DNA from: Lumbricus terrestris
Taxonomy: Eukaryota > Annelida > Clitellata > Crassiclitellata > Lumbricidae
Reading direction: 5' to 3'
DNA length: 64,000 bases
Assembly: GCA_949752735.1 (NCBI GenBank)
Contig: OX457037.1
Span: forward strand, 14,974,932 to 15,038,931
Shown here: piece after piece, positions 46,201 through 57,975 of the stretch
Layout: each line of letters starts with the position of its first letter
Numbering within the stretch: the stretch's first letter is position 1
Made by a program: the position numbers and the translations under genes
The notes under the pieces: model-generated
What the model was told of the DNA's origin: nothing
What the model saw: only the letters and a program-made list of their open reading frames with translations
Database searches by the model: none

Positions 46201-48847
46201 TCTAGATCTGTTTCCGCCACTGAAATTGTATTATGAAAACGTTCTTGTTATAACCTACGCCTTGTTATTCTTTAAATCTGTTAACTAAACTCATTAGTCT
46301 ATAAATTATACTAAAGATGTAATAGGTCTATTAAAATATACTACATATTGCATAAGCTTATAAATTGACAACCTAGAACTATTTCGCTACGACTTCTTTT
46401 TGGGTTACAAACTGCACGTTGTTCTGTCATATAATTATAGCCTACATAAAATTGGCGTTTTCAATATCCAGTTTACCCTCTCGTCAAAAACCGGGACAAT
46501 TTTGCCATTTTGCCAAAGTTGTCGGGACACCGGGACGCACCACAAAAAACCGGGACGTATGGTCACCCTATTCTATAAGCACTTAAAAACTGTTCTATTT
46601 GACCTTGCTGGAGTCGGGGAGCGATTCTGAACAGTTTCCTTGAAAAGGCACTGTTTAAATACTTGAATGGTCTTCGCTTGACTATGCGACACCTCCCAAG
46701 CTGTTATCAATGTCACAAACTCCTGAGGACTCCTTTTTTTCTCTTGATCTCGGCCGGAAGGACCTCTGAGTAGGTACCATGAAGGGACGCTATATAAATT
46801 ATGATTGATTCAATCAATGAATGAATACTTGCTTTGTGGAACAGAGGCAGTTGTCGTTCCATCATGTGAATAAGAAACATCCGCATATGTTTGCATAAAC
46901 TTAAATAGATTCTATTTATAGACCCACAAGTAGGCTACACATGTCAAATTCTGCAAGTTCAAAACTAATCTCTGATAATTAATACGCTAACGATCTTATG
47001 CTAGAACCTATTGGTAGGTCTTAATATGGCTACGCAAGACGAGTCTTAAAATCACTACACAAGAAACGGCTATACTACCTGTAGCCTATCATGGAAAAGA
47101 CCTCGTCGGTGTTTTTTTTATAGTGTCCCTTCATGGTACATAAAAAAATGTGAACATGTAGTCTACCGTTCGAGTTTGACTTCGCGGGTGACCGTAAGAG
47201 GTGGATAAAGTATAGCCTACTAGATTCGTATTTAGGGGATGGATAAAGAAAGAGAGAAGGGAAGGAAAATTATTGAGCAGAAGAAAAGTCACCACTACTA
47301 TATATCTGGGGGAAAGTTACGCCCTTGCTCGCAAGTCTAGCGATACGCGGCACCGCGTTCAGGACTTTGACCAATGACCATTCTGCCGTCTTGGCGGCCA
47401 CAGAATGGACAATGAGAAACTTCGCTACATCACTCTATAGTACTGTAAATGGCACGAATGGGGTTTACTTTTCAATTTCAATGAAGCGACGTCAGATAAA
47501 CTGGTGCCTCTACTGATCATGTTTCCTGTGGTGTTTCACTAGCTGGGAGGATTGTCAGTGTAGGCCTATAGGCCTAGGCCTACTCTTATTTTGGAATAAT
47601 TTACAGCAGTGCTGTCCAACGTGCGGCCCGCGAGGTGATTTAAGTGGCCCGCACGGACCAGAAGTAAAGGATTAAGTCTCTGGTCGACTTGAGCGTTTAT
47701 TTTTGTTATTGATGTGACAGTTGCCGATTTGCAATGCTATCAGAGAGGACAATCCTGATACTGAATCTCTTCTTTCTTTTCATGGGGTTAGGTTCTCGCA
47801 GTCTATCTGGAGATTGACCCACGACTTACAGTTTTGACAACTCCTATTATTGTAAGGTGAGGGAGATAATTATGTGGCGACCTGGGTCCGACGTCTACAA
47901 GCTCACGACCTGGAAACGGACACCGCAAACTCTCACAAACCGTTCACTTCTATAGTCAGTCCCTGAGATGTGTCCGCTACACGGCTATACAGTCACAGCA
48001 CGTCTACAAATGACTGCGACCATTTCTTTCGAGAGATAGTCGAGTTATAGTTATAAGGATTAGACATAAACAATCGAATAGAGACACAAGAGCCGACCGA
48101 ATGGCGATGTCTTTGCACTTTCTGGTCCGACGAGCCGATGAATATGACTGCTAGCTCCTTAGACGGAGATTCTGACTTTGACGAATTTTATTTATGAAAG
48201 TTAGAGCAGGAGGATGGAAATTCGCCCCAGTCATAAAGTGGATCTTAGCCTAAAAATTGACTGCTCGACGTAATGAAGAGCTGAGCTGGCAAACTGTATG
48301 GGCGACTAAACTGAGGATGAACGCCACCTTGCTCCTTTTGGTGCTCAACTATTTTGAAGCATGTATATTTCACATGTTATTATTCATTATTAGCCTAATA
48401 TTCCTGTGGAGCCTGTCGAGCTCTTCAATGCATAAACTGCTCAAGACATTCCTCTTTGGCCATTCCTGGGTCTGGAGCATCTCTGATCAGTTATCTTGTG
48501 AACCGGCGGTAAATAAATTTCATATGCAAATAGCTAGATTGATAGATTATAATCATTACATATTAAATTTCAATAGGCTACTCGTTTCAATGTTAATATT
48601 ATATTATCAATAAATTTTAGCGACTGCTTTTGAGTTTTCTGTTGCGGCCCTCGGTTTCAAGAATCTTGCTTTTGCGGCCCGCGGTACCAAAAAGGTTTGA
48701 CAGCACTGATTTACAGGAAGACTCGACAGGTCAGGAATTGTTATTCAATTATTGTTGATATTTGTTACCTTCGTCGGTAATCGTTTCCTGGGTAGTAGCA
48801 TCAGTGATCATCACCAGACACACAAGGAGAGCAAACGGTAACTTCAT
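43246..48847 (-). CDS. gene D: signal peptide plus Trp/Cys-rich galactose-binding-like domain (partial)
   Basis: Exon 48847-48769 encodes a 26-residue start with core LPFALLVCLVMIT, preceded by an acceptor (ATTATTTCAG|AGATG), so a 5' UTR exon lies upstream. Its phase-1 donor GAAG|GTAACA joins the phase-1 acceptor TATTTTAG at 43672 to give exon 43671-43246 (142 codons). That exon contains NLDYPLRNSTNW, NAYWKCS, GWHRTDFNDSHWPQA and ISPSANWIWTND, then CRLHLG|GTAAGA. The W..DF.DS.WP.A and WIWT pattern is typical of a beta-sandwich extracellular domain related to galactose-binding folds in marine invertebrate secreted proteins; ligand unknown. Four cysteines, several N-glycosylation sequons. Downstream exons are not identified; phase 1 would allow joining to gene B CUB1 at 26816. 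The domain exon lies inside the TIR-bounded insertion 37822-46570 while the leader exon lies outside. Confidence 0.7.
43925..44245 (-). pseudogene. LINE 3' coding fragment
   Basis: Minus-strand frame contains RGRPRKRWTDVAEEDCLRMG and AARRAQDRDDWRLSIKERL, the usual C-terminal tail of RTE/Jockey-like ORFs. Short, with no RT core. Confidence 0.75.
44555..44680. repeat. GCCGCC-rich element end, copy 1
   Basis: A very GC-rich stretch of CGCCGCC/GGCGCGCC with GGCGCAGGGCTCTG at one end. The same terminal word and composition occur at 57050-57172. Confidence 0.6.
45310..45880. mobile_element. 571-base hAT-type element with TATCG/TATTG arrays
   Basis: Ends CAGGGCTGTTAATAT and ATTGTTAACAGCCCTG, exact 8-bp duplication GTTATCAG (45302-45309, 45881-45888). 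The left side is built of GTATCGC-type and the right side of GTATTG-type short repeats. Confidence 0.9.
46571..46805 (+). pseudogene. LINE 3' coding end, part 2, with 3' tail
   Basis: Continues the ORF from 37821 as KHLKTVLFDLAGVGERF then TGA. The 3' UTR ends GACCTCTGAGTAGGTACCAT, GAAGGGACGCTATATAAAT and a GATT-type short repeat, the same tail that ends the SINE family. Confidence 0.85.
46825..47119 (+). repeat. repeat R, uninterrupted copy
   Basis: Collinear with 10170-10241 plus 20333-20547. At 46879-46886 it reads ATCCGCAT once, where hAT copy 1 is flanked by two ATCCACAT. Confidence 0.9.
47607..48708. mobile_element. 1.1-kb hAT-type element
   Basis: Ends CAGTGCTGTCCAACGTGC and the complement of CAGTGCTGTCAAACC. 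Exact 8-bp duplication ATTTACAG (47599-47606, 48709-48716). GCGGCCCGC near both ends. It stops 60 bases from the gene D leader exon. No intact transposase. Confidence 0.92.
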
Positions 48848-48849
48848 CT

Positions 48850-49955
48850 CTGAAATAATTTGTTGGAATAATTATAAGTCACTGGTAAATTGAAGCGATT
48901 AGCTACTCCTGATAGACTGGGTACACCTGAAGATGCCGATTTTTGGCCATATTTTGTATTTTACCACCAGGTGCAAAAATCAACTCTTGGCGCAGGATAA
49001 TAGGCCTACCACGAGCAAAAGTCGTATCGTAAGCAAAAAGCGAGCGTGAAATCCCATCGCAATTAGCAATTTAAAGTCCTTTTGATCATTGATATCTGAT
49101 TTAGACCTTTTAGGGCCTAATTTTTGTCAGTTTCAAATGCAAATCTTGTTTAGCTTCAAGTTTTGTTCTGCAAACTTACTAATTTCTTATCGAAAGAATA
49201 GCTGAGACACACCATGCCATTTGTTGAATTCAGTTCACAACAAACTGGTCTGAGTGTCATTCCTGGTATTTTCAGTCATTCTGCATTGCCGGTGTCACGG
49301 GATATTCTATCCCCCCCAAGCTATCCGGTGGATGAATTATTCTTTCCCCCGGATAGAAAATACGGGTATAGAGCATCCGGGGGGGATACCGTAACCCATT
49401 TCTATCCCCCATCGTGTGAAATCATCCCCCGGGGGTTAAAAATTCACATGACATATTTGACGTTTTTAAAAAGCGTAGAGATTGCAAAAAATAATAATGC
49501 TTTAAGCTTATTCGAAATCCAAACCCAGTGCCAGGACACAAATGCGCGCAGTCACAAAGGACGTTGAATAAATGAGACAATAATTGTAGATTTATTTAAA
49601 CCAGAAATAAACTAGAATTATAAAACTGTGGGCACAGGAAATCACCAATATATTAATTATTCAGACTAGAAATGGTCGTGCAAGTTCGTAAGGTTCATAA
49701 GGTAGCTTGCTGTAGGTCAGCCAAACTGTTGGCACAGGAAAACACAACTAGGTCTACATAATAGAATAAATTTAGACTAGAAATAATTCTAAAATACAGT
49801 AATTAAACTAGAAATAAACTAGATTTATAAAATCACATGTACATGTAAGAGTAGACTGCGAAACCTTTCTGAAATCTGTTATGGCAAGAACACACCAAAC
49901 AAGTAGACCTAAGCCTTATAGGCCACGACCAAAATAGGCCTTGGGTCTACCTGAA
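48850..49955. other. gene D upstream intron, little recognised
   Basis: Contains a CCCCC-rich segment with inverted ATCCCCC/GGGGGAT blocks (49300-49440), likely a decayed MITE, and short AT-rich repeats (ACTAGAAATAA at 49610, 49670, 49780, 49810). Confidence 0.45.
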
Positions 49956-49959
49956 ATAA

Positions 49960-50264
49960 TAGACCCATATCTTCGGTGGTTGGCCCTTCGCTTTGGAACA
50001 AACTCCCTTTGTCGCTGCACTCTCATGGTTCACTCTGATTCTTTTCGTGCTGCTCTCAAGCTATCTTCTTAGGTGGCGTGGTAGTTGGGAGCGCTTCTGA
50101 GTAGTCACCTTGAAAAGGTACCATGTATATCCTCGTAATGAATGAATGAATGAATGAATGAATGAATGAATGAATGAATGAATGAATGAATGAATGAATG
50201 AATGAATGAATGAATGAATGAATGAATGAATGAATGAATGAATGAATGAATGAATGAATGAATG
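49960..50264 (+). mobile_element. LINE 3' end with AATG tail
   Basis: Frame reads VVGPSLWNKLPLSLHSHGS, then SFRAALKLSS stop, the 3' end of a CR1/L2-like ORF. The tail (GGGAGCGCTTCTGAGTAGTC, CCTTGAAAAGGTACCATG) leads into (AATG)n at 50137-50264. Confidence 0.8.
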
Positions 50265-50441
50265 AGATAGGCTCTGTATGTGTGGATTCGCCATTGTTCG
50301 TACTGTAGCCGTACGTACAACAGATAAATATGATTACGAGTGCGTAAGCCTATGCCTACAAATAATGCATGGGCATTAAATTTAGGCCCATTTATATTTT
50401 ACACATAACGTGACATTTCTTTGTGTAGGTGCGTCACTTAC

Positions 50442-50530
50442 CTGGAAAGTCTTCTTATGTAGGCTTATAGCTCGGACACGAAAGCGACTAACCCCGTCAG
50501 ACTCGACTGACGAATGGCGTCCGATCTGCC
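50442..50530 (-). promoter_or_regulatory. candidate 5' UTR exon of gene D
   Basis: The sequence TTTCCAG|GTAAGTGAC (donor after 50442) is a strong donor on the gene strand, and the leader exon has an acceptor just before its ATG, so an untranslated upstream exon is required. The 5' boundary is a guess. About 60-190 bases further upstream lies a block shared with the gene C flank. Confidence 0.4.
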
Positions 50531-50584
50531 AAGCTGAGTAGGTCTAGGCCTTTAAGATAGCGTTCGATAACCTTATGGATTGAA

Positions 50585-50725
50585 CCGCCTCGGACTCACT
50601 CTTTTACCCATTGACAGTGAGGTCAATCAGATAATCATGGCAATCAGTTTTATTAATTGACGAAACGTTAATTTATATTTCAAATCCAATTCAATTCGCT
50701 TTGTCTATCTCTCCTTAGAGTGGAA
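50585..50725 (-). repeat. block shared with the gene C upstream region
   Basis: GAGGTCAATCAGATAATCAT and the following CAATCAGTTTTATTAAT, then an AATTC(A)ATT stretch and TAGA.TG(A/G)A.G.GATAACGTT, align with 62890-63095. It lies upstream of both paralogous genes, so it may be a duplicated promoter region. Confidence 0.5.
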
Positions 50726-53110
50726 GGCGATAACGTTTACAGACCAGAAGGAACCGAGCGATCGAACGGAGGTTCTCTACATAGACCTAATAGACCTAGC
50801 CAGGACTGGTGTCACACAATAGAGTATCCTCCCTAATAATTCTACCCCAGATGAAGAAATGTTGAAAAAGTAATTTTTTTGTGTGTTTTTTTTGCACATT
50901 AGTTTCCATTTGCTTTTTGAACATTGTCACTAAAAGGTGTCTATTCCAACTGCCTAACTTTATTTGATATGTTTTTCGAACACTTAAAACATTTGAGACA
51001 CTTAAGAACATTCAGAGTCACTAACTAAATTCCAGTTGCCTTGCTTTGAACACAGTTTTAGGACACTTAAAACAATTAGTTGCTTTAAATTTTGATTAGA
51101 GCCAGCAGCATAAGATTTTGAATCCACTAATTTAGCCTACTAAACCCTCTAAAATTTGATAGATCTATTAGGAATAGGTAAAACTTTGAGGTTGCCTAGG
51201 CTACTGGCAAATTCAGGATACCGAGAGAAAAATAATAGATAACCATAACCATAAAATTTATTGAATCCAAAGTAACAGCTTTGACATCGAAAAGACACAA
51301 GTAGGCCACGGAAGAAAACAAGCTAGACCTATCTACAAGAGATCAAAAGGACATGACCCTAAGGAACCTGGGTTTCGCAAGTGGGCCACCTGTAACAACG
51401 AAGTAAAATTTGGCAGGCGTAGTATTGAAACATAAGTGTACATCAATTGCCTAGATAACTAGGTTCAATTTAATTAACAAGCACTAGACAACCTGAGTGA
51501 TGAGATGAGATCGAAGTATAATCTTAAAGAGCGAGATACGAGTTAAATTACGTATGGTGAGAGGTATATCGTTCCAAGTACGGTAACCAGCGCATTTTAA
51601 CTCAAACACTTAGAACATTTAGAACACTTAAGAACACTTAAAGTCACTAAATAGACTCGAGATACTTTGCTCTTAAAATTGCTTAGGACACTTAAAACAA
51701 TTAGGGTAATTTTAACTTTTGATTACAGCATAATTTGTTTCAATTATGCGCATTTTTCAATAATTGGGATAGAATGGTATAATATTATCACATCATGACG
51801 AAGGTCTTCTGAAGCTGTAGAAAGATAATGAAGTAGGAGCAAAAATTACAGAGGCAGCGTGGTAAGAAATTTGGATTGAAATCAAATATGCATAAAATAG
51901 AAAAACCTTTACTGCATAATAAAATCTCTAATGCTAGATTGTCATAGGCGTTGAGGACATTTCGGCAGTGAGGGGGGGGCCTGGGGGCGGGCAAAGATTT
52001 GACTATTGCCCAAAAAATATATTTTGACAATTTTGAGCGGACCGCGAGTTTTTACGTTTGTCCTTCGGCCAAATTTTCTGAAGATTTGTTTTAGTCATTC
52101 CGATTACCCAGCCGAAATATCTGAGTTCCCAGCCGACGAAATAACTGATGAATAAATTTTTGCCTGTTTTCCCGGAAAATATGTAAAACGTTTTTCCGTC
52201 CATGCCTGCTTTGTCCGAAAAACACATTTGCCCGAAATTGGGGGAGCATTTGCCCCTCTGGACCCCGCATCCTACGCCTATGTCTAAGACTGATGAACAA
52301 ACTATGAGCTAACCTTGAAAAGGTTCAGTTTTTGGATGCTGACTTGGCAGCTAAAGTTCTAAACCTACATGTGGGCTCAAGATGTATCATAAGATTATAG
52401 GACCTATTATTCATTAGCCGCATTGTCCATCCAAAAGATTTAAACAGCCGTGTAAATGTTCGCGACCAAAATGCATTAGTCATAGGGTATACGGCAATAG
52501 CAATGCATGCCACAGCCTGCTTTTGCTATACGAGGTCCGTGGGCTTAGGCAACGCAAATGTCCCCGGCTTCTGATATACTACAAACCCTGGCAAGAGCAA
52601 GGGTTTCCATACAATAGTTTTATTTTGTATAGATGTCTTTGGCCCTGGTGTAGAGCTTGAAAACTTATATAAATGTGTTTGAGTGGTAACCTGATTAGGG
52701 CTTTCATCCTGATTCTGACGTTGGTATACAGTGTAAAGAGGAGGTGTGGGGGAGGCGGAGCAGCATACGATGGGCAGAGACGAGTGGTGGGGATGCGTTG
52801 TCTGATGTGCAGGCCGGCATGGGAAGGACTTAGTACTGCATACTTGTAAGGCGCTGGGAAGGAGATTACAATCATACAGGGTACGTGTATACACACAGCG
52901 CGGACTTGTATTGTGAGATTGTGAGACATAATGTCAAGAAATCTCAAGCAGTGGCATTCATCATTATGTCGGCATATCAGATAACCTGTGTGGTTGAGCG
53001 ACTGGTTGAGTCTGGCTGTTTGTCTAATGCGTAATTCAGTTCATCTAAATGTCTTCAGACTCAGTTATAAGTAGAGTTGCCTTGTATAAATTACCGGAAT
53101 ATGGCGATCG
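50726..53110. other. intergenic sequence, little recognised
   Basis: AT-rich, with a weak repeat of AACACTTA(A)GAACA.TTA words at 50980-51070 and 51600-51690. 52725-52820 resembles 56150-56240 (GGAGGCGGAGCAG ... TGGGCAGAGA). An open frame at 52894-52526 on the minus strand is Ser/Pro/Thr-rich without recognisable domain. Confidence 0.45.
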
Positions 53111-53114
53111 CGTT

Positions 53115-53164
53115 ACACCCACACGCACACACACACACACACACGCCACACACACACAAACACA

Positions 53165-53202
<38 letters not shown>
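53115..53202. repeat. CA microsatellite
   Basis: Imperfect (AC)n followed by (AT)n, directly abutting the transposon that starts at 53213. Confidence 0.97.
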
Positions 53203-53212
<10 letters not shown>

Positions 53213-55750
53213 TAGGGCGCCCGTTAAGCCAATGAGAAAATTTTAAATTCGTAATTTTCTACACGGTACCCTCTGAAGTTGTTACACCTGGTCTGTGAAA
53301 TAACAGAGTGAAATTGCAGAATTTTATGTTAATATTTACTGGGAGCTCAACATGACTAAAGTTTATGCTATATCGCTATCTTTCGTAACTTTTCCAGTTT
53401 CGTTGTTTACAGCATTTTGTTTCACATTGCACATGTTACTTAGGCCTACTGTGTTGTTATTATTCTATTTAGACTAATTAATGTGTTTAATATTACTGCT
53501 GCTCTCTCAGTAAACATTTTATCCGTGGATTCTTTCAGCTAGTTCATGTATAAAAATGATTCATTGTCATTGCAAAATCACAACAAACAGCTAAGGTTTT
53601 AATCTTAATTTAAAAATAACTGGACCCGCTACAAAACCACAAGAAGCACTAAGTTGTAAAGAAATTACATTTAAAGAGATCAGAAAAATGTAATATTCAC
53701 AAAAGGTTACTGTTAGTAGGCTTTAGCTTATTATGGTCAATGTCCATACAGTACTCACAAACAGAGTAAAATTGCTATATCTATTAATTGTGCAATTAGC
53801 ATTCTGCAATCTGCACCATCACTTTCATTTAGCTGCAACATGTTCCTTTTGTTAAAAAATATGCAATCCTTTTTTTATTTAGTGTGCACACTGTTCTGCG
53901 CAATTGGGGCAATGATGCAGTAACTGTTGTATTTAGTGTGTCAATGTCATAGTTGTCATACTAAAGCAGCTACAGTATATCTAAATCACTGATAGTGCTT
54001 TCAGTCTTTTGGATTTAAAATCTTAGATTGATTAGTTAATTACCAATAGAAAGTATGGCAGAAGTAGCTGCTTCACGACTTGTAACAGTCACACGTATAG
54101 TTCCGCTGACATTTGGTTGATTGATCCGGTATCAGAAGAAATATATGTGGAAGCAAGCTTCCAACTTACAATCAGGTGTTGTCTGTCTTTTTCCATCGGC
54201 ACAAGATTCTTGCTAAGGCAGTCAGAGACAGTTCAAGGCCTGTTGTACATGAAGTTCTTCACATTTGGTCAATGGCCCGTATCCCAACAACACTTGATAG
54301 GAATGCCATTGAAAAGTTGGAGGACATGTTTTATAGATGGGAGAAACTGAATAAGAACATGCATCGCAGAACTGAGCTAATGAAAGTACTATGATCGGAG
54401 ATTTGGAAAAACTTTTGACATGGCACATACAGATGCTATGTCAATGACCACCATTGCTGAAGACAGGTTTTTCTTGGATGACCAACACTGTCCACGCATA
54501 GGCTAAATGGGTGGTGTAGACACAGCTTTGGCTAGAACAGAGGGCAGAAAGTTAAAGAGATTGAAGTGTGAGCATTATCTCAGAAGTAAAGAAGATGACA
54601 GAAAGAGAGCGAAAATCACAGTTCAGAAAGATGATGAATTGACTTCAGAAGAAGAATTGGCCGCTATGGCTGCTAAAGTTGAGTCTAATCTAGAACCACG
54701 CTGCTCACATAGAGCTACCAAACGAGGGTCGGTGCCTGTTGTAACAGCAGAATTAAGTGCTGCACTTCATCGAGCCAATGTCAGCAGCCGCACAGCAACA
54801 CTTATTCTGGCTGAGACTGCATAGAACCTTGGACATGACATGTCTAGTTTCAACGTCAATCCTGAATCCATCAGAACAGCAAGACTAAAGTTTCGTCGAC
54901 ATACCGCTCAGGCTGGAAAAGCCATTTTCGAACCGTCCGTACCTCTAGTTGTACATTGGGATGGCAAGATGTTACCAGATATTGCAGGCAATGAGCAGGT
55001 TGACGCAGTCTTGGTATCAGGTTTGCATGTGGAGCAGCCTCTTGACGTGACAAAGCTTCTGGATGGTAGGGGGAAGCAACTAGCAATGCTGCTGTTTCAA
55101 TGATGCGAGAGTGGGGAATAGAAAATCTAGTCAGGGCCATGTGCTTAGACACCCCAGCTTCCAATATGGGCAGACAAAGTGGGGTTTGTGGTGTGAAGAT
55201 TTCGAGCTAAACAAGAAATATGCTAACAGTCTAGTCTGGCAGTGGTAAATGGCAGAGTAGAGTGAGCTGTGTAGCTGATATATGACTTCAACACCTCCAT
55301 TACAACAAGTGATGAACAGAAACAATTTCTCAAGCCACAGAGCCAAGTACCCAAAAGCGAGAAAGTCACTACTTGTCGGTGATGATACAACAAAAAAATA
55401 CACTGACAACTAGACCCTAGTGACTTACAGCTTAAAAACGAAAATAAATGCTGCAATGTACTTTGTTGTGACAGTATTGTTATTAGTATTCTGAATAGTT
55501 CAGTTTTGATTAGCATTTGACAGTGCTGTATTGATTTTGCATTGAAAATATTTGAATGATAAATAACTGTGAAATAAGTCAGAATAGCATGCTGTCGGAT
55601 AATATTTCGCTAACTTCACATATGTTGAGCTCCCTCTAAACATGCATCCAAAATTCTTAAAAAATTACCTGGAACTTCTCTCATGATAGACAACAAAATG
55701 AGAGGGTACCACATAAGAAATTCAGAAAATATTTTTTAACGGGCGCCCTA
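53213..55750 (+). mobile_element. 2.5-kb DNA transposon in an AT repeat
   Basis: 15-base inverted ends TAGGGCGCCCGTTAA. The flanks are (AT)n on both sides, so an 8-bp ATATATAT or a TA duplication cannot be told apart. It encodes one transposase-like protein, now broken (54060-55250). Confidence 0.85.
54060..55250 (+). pseudogene. transposase-like gene, frameshifted
   Basis: Segments in order: HKILAKAVRDSSRPVVHEVL (54176 frame), GGVDTALARTEGRKLKRLKC (54507-54824), then VVHWDGKMLPDIAGNEQVDA (54840-55103) and MREWGIENLVRAMCLDTPAS (~55100). From memory this matches an uncharacterised transposase-like family in cnidarians and arthropods (VHWDGKLLPDI ... FDTTASNTG). TAG and frame breaks at ~54824 and ~55102 inactivate it. 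Confidence 0.7.
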
Positions 55751-55762
<12 letters not shown>

Positions 55763-55812
<50 letters not shown>

Positions 55813-55887
55813 AGAGAGGGAGGGAGGGAGGGAGAGCAAGAGAGAGAGAGAGAGAGAGAGGGAGAGAGGGAGGGAGGGAGGGAGAGC

Positions 55888-55948
<61 letters not shown>
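55763..55948. repeat. GA microsatellite
   Basis: (GA)n with GGGA interruptions. Two ~60-base sub-blocks (GGGAGGGAGGGAGAGCAAGA) are repeated in tandem. Confidence 0.97.
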
Positions 55949-55952
<4 letters not shown>

Positions 55953-57049
55953 AGCGAGAGCTTTATGCCCTGGCAGCGGCCCAGATTCATATGGCTACGC
56001 ACGACGATTTAAATTGATATTAAATAGTATAATGAAATATCTGTCGCCGTGCATGAAAGCTGATTGTGCGTGGGGAGTTAATAGGCTGATGAGAGATGTC
56101 ACCCTAGTTCTGAGGCTTTCGATCCTCGGAGAAGTCTTGGGATGGTGTGAGGGGTGTCCCGGTGTGAGGAGGCGGAGCAGTTGGCGATGGACAGAGATTA
56201 GTGGAGGGAATCTATGCGTTACCCGATATGCAAACCCTGGTTTAGCCCAGGCTGTCTGATTCTCTGAATCTACTGTCTCAAGTTAAATACTTATATAGCC
56301 AACCATTATAGCCATATTAAGCATAGTCCCATAACATATTCGCTTATCTGTTTAACGGTCTCCCCACCACATACCTCATTCTGACTGTATTCGAAAAGGT
56401 AGAGAAACGACAATATAGGCCTAATTGGAAAATCGCAGACAAATGTCTTTTAAGGACCCCAAGAAACTACACTGCATATATGTCATGTCTAACTGCCCTG
56501 CATTATTTTATCTCCCTCTTGCCTGGATTATTACTCATATTATTGGCTGAAAGTCCCTGCGTCTCTTTTTCCTTCCTCCATTCTGTACCAAGTACAAGGA
56601 CGTAAGACACACACAGACCGACATTTGGGGGGTGGCGGTGGGAGGAAACCTCGTCTCTCTCTGACTCTACACACCCATTCTCGTGTCGTTTTATCGAGGT
56701 GCAACGCATCATTTGCGATGCTCATCGTGTCTCAGAAACTATATCCCAGCGACCACCATGCACATTATCTTCCAATAAATCTGAGTTATCTGCGCTGACA
56801 GCCCTGGGGAAGTTATGCCCGTAAGATGTCTTAGCACACAAGTGTAAACAAAACAGCCACCCAGTCGATAATGATAATACCGTGTAGCGAAATTATTATA
56901 GGCCGCTTCAATTTTCTCTTGTCAAAACACACTGAGTAGAAAATTTGACAAAATTAATATGCCTATTTCGCACTGACCGGCAATTTTTTGGCGAAATCAT
57001 GCAAAACATGAAAAATACTACAAAAAGAAAAAATAAATCAGGGTGGCAT

Positions 57050-57172
57050 CAGCGGCGCGCCGACAAATTGTCGGCGGCAGCGGCGTTGGCGCGCCGACCA
57101 ACAAAAATCGGCGGCGGCGGCGCTAAAGAAATGTCGGCGGCGACGGCGCGGCGCGGCCGGCGCAGGGCTCTG
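57050..57172. repeat. GCCGCC-rich element end, copy 2
   Basis: CGGCGCGCCGACAAATTGTC and similar words ending GGCGCAGGGCTCTG, as at 44555. The open frame through it is compositional. Confidence 0.6.
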
Positions 57173-57319
57173 GTCCGAACACTAGGTAGTATGAGGGTTA
57201 AGAAAACTTGAGCACTGTAGCGTTAGAGGCCTGGCACACCAATGAATACTACAGTATCTGGAAAATAGAACACCGAATAGCCCATAGACAGTCATTTACT
57301 GTCCCCGTTAGCCGAGGTT

Positions 57320-57375
57320 GGACCGGGAGGTAGTAACCTTGAAGAGGCGCTATATAAATTCCCGTAATAAATGAA
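57320..57375 (+). mobile_element. isolated LINE/SINE 3' tail
   Basis: ACCTTGAAGAGGCGCTATAT and AAATTCCCGTAATAAATGAA match the tails of the SINE and LINE copies. Similar solo tails lie at 59036-59095 and 62098-62125. Confidence 0.65.
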
Positions 57376-57975
57376 TATTATATTATATTTCCAGACATTG
57401 GAGATATTAGTCCTACGAGAGATGGTGGAAATTGAGTCCACATACCAGTGTACAACTCTTCTGCCGAGATTCTGTCATCTGCTCTAAACTCATGATGTCT
57501 GTCTCCTTTAGCGTTAAGGTTTAGGCCTACGCAGTAATGCGTAATTAATATATCATTTTGAAAATGGGATGAGAACCTTGCTTTTCACTCTGCTGTTTCG
57601 TTTTAAAATTATATGGTTGCTTTATATTCAGAGGTTAAAAGTTTCAAAAATTTATAATTAAAAGATGTTTGGAGGCCTTAAAAGGATGCAGCTGCAGCGT
57701 TATAGGCTAGCAAAGGTGACTAGCGTTCCCCTTAACTTTGGGACGTGGGACAGCCACTATCTTCAAATTCCACAGAACTAGGCTAAAGTCAATGACAAAA
57801 TTTTGGGGGAAATGGAAGCTAAAAATGAAATTGAACATTTTAATATGACAATTAAAAATTAAAATCTAAATAACAAACAGAAAACTGGTCAGTGTAAAAG
57901 AAATGCAATGCCATTGAATTCCCCGAAAGAATCGCAATAAGAAATCTATTTTTAAAACAGTCAACAAATCAATTG

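Larger units (their letters stand above)
37822..46570. mobile_element. 8.75-kb TIR-bounded hAT-type insertion in a LINE
   Basis: Ends TAGGGTGACCATTTTCTGG and the complement of TAGGGTGACCATACGTCCCG, both next to AAAACCGGGACA text. Exact 8-bp duplication TTCTATAA (37814-37821, 46571-46578), and removing the insertion restores the host LINE frame. Inside are LINE, Penelope-like and RTE relics, at least three smaller hAT insertions and the gene D domain exon. No hAT transposase frame recognised, so it probably grew by later insertions. Confidence 0.85.

Noticed and set aside
52526..52947. 122-codon Ser/Pro/Thr-rich minus-strand frames
   Set aside because: Two overlapping frames of equal length, no domain, no splice context, and part of the sequence is a diverged repeat shared with 56150-56240, where the frame is not kept.
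55131..55516. Minus-strand frames of 92-97 codons
   Set aside because: They lie antisense to the transposase relic and in the A/T-rich end of the 53213-55750 transposon. No independent support.
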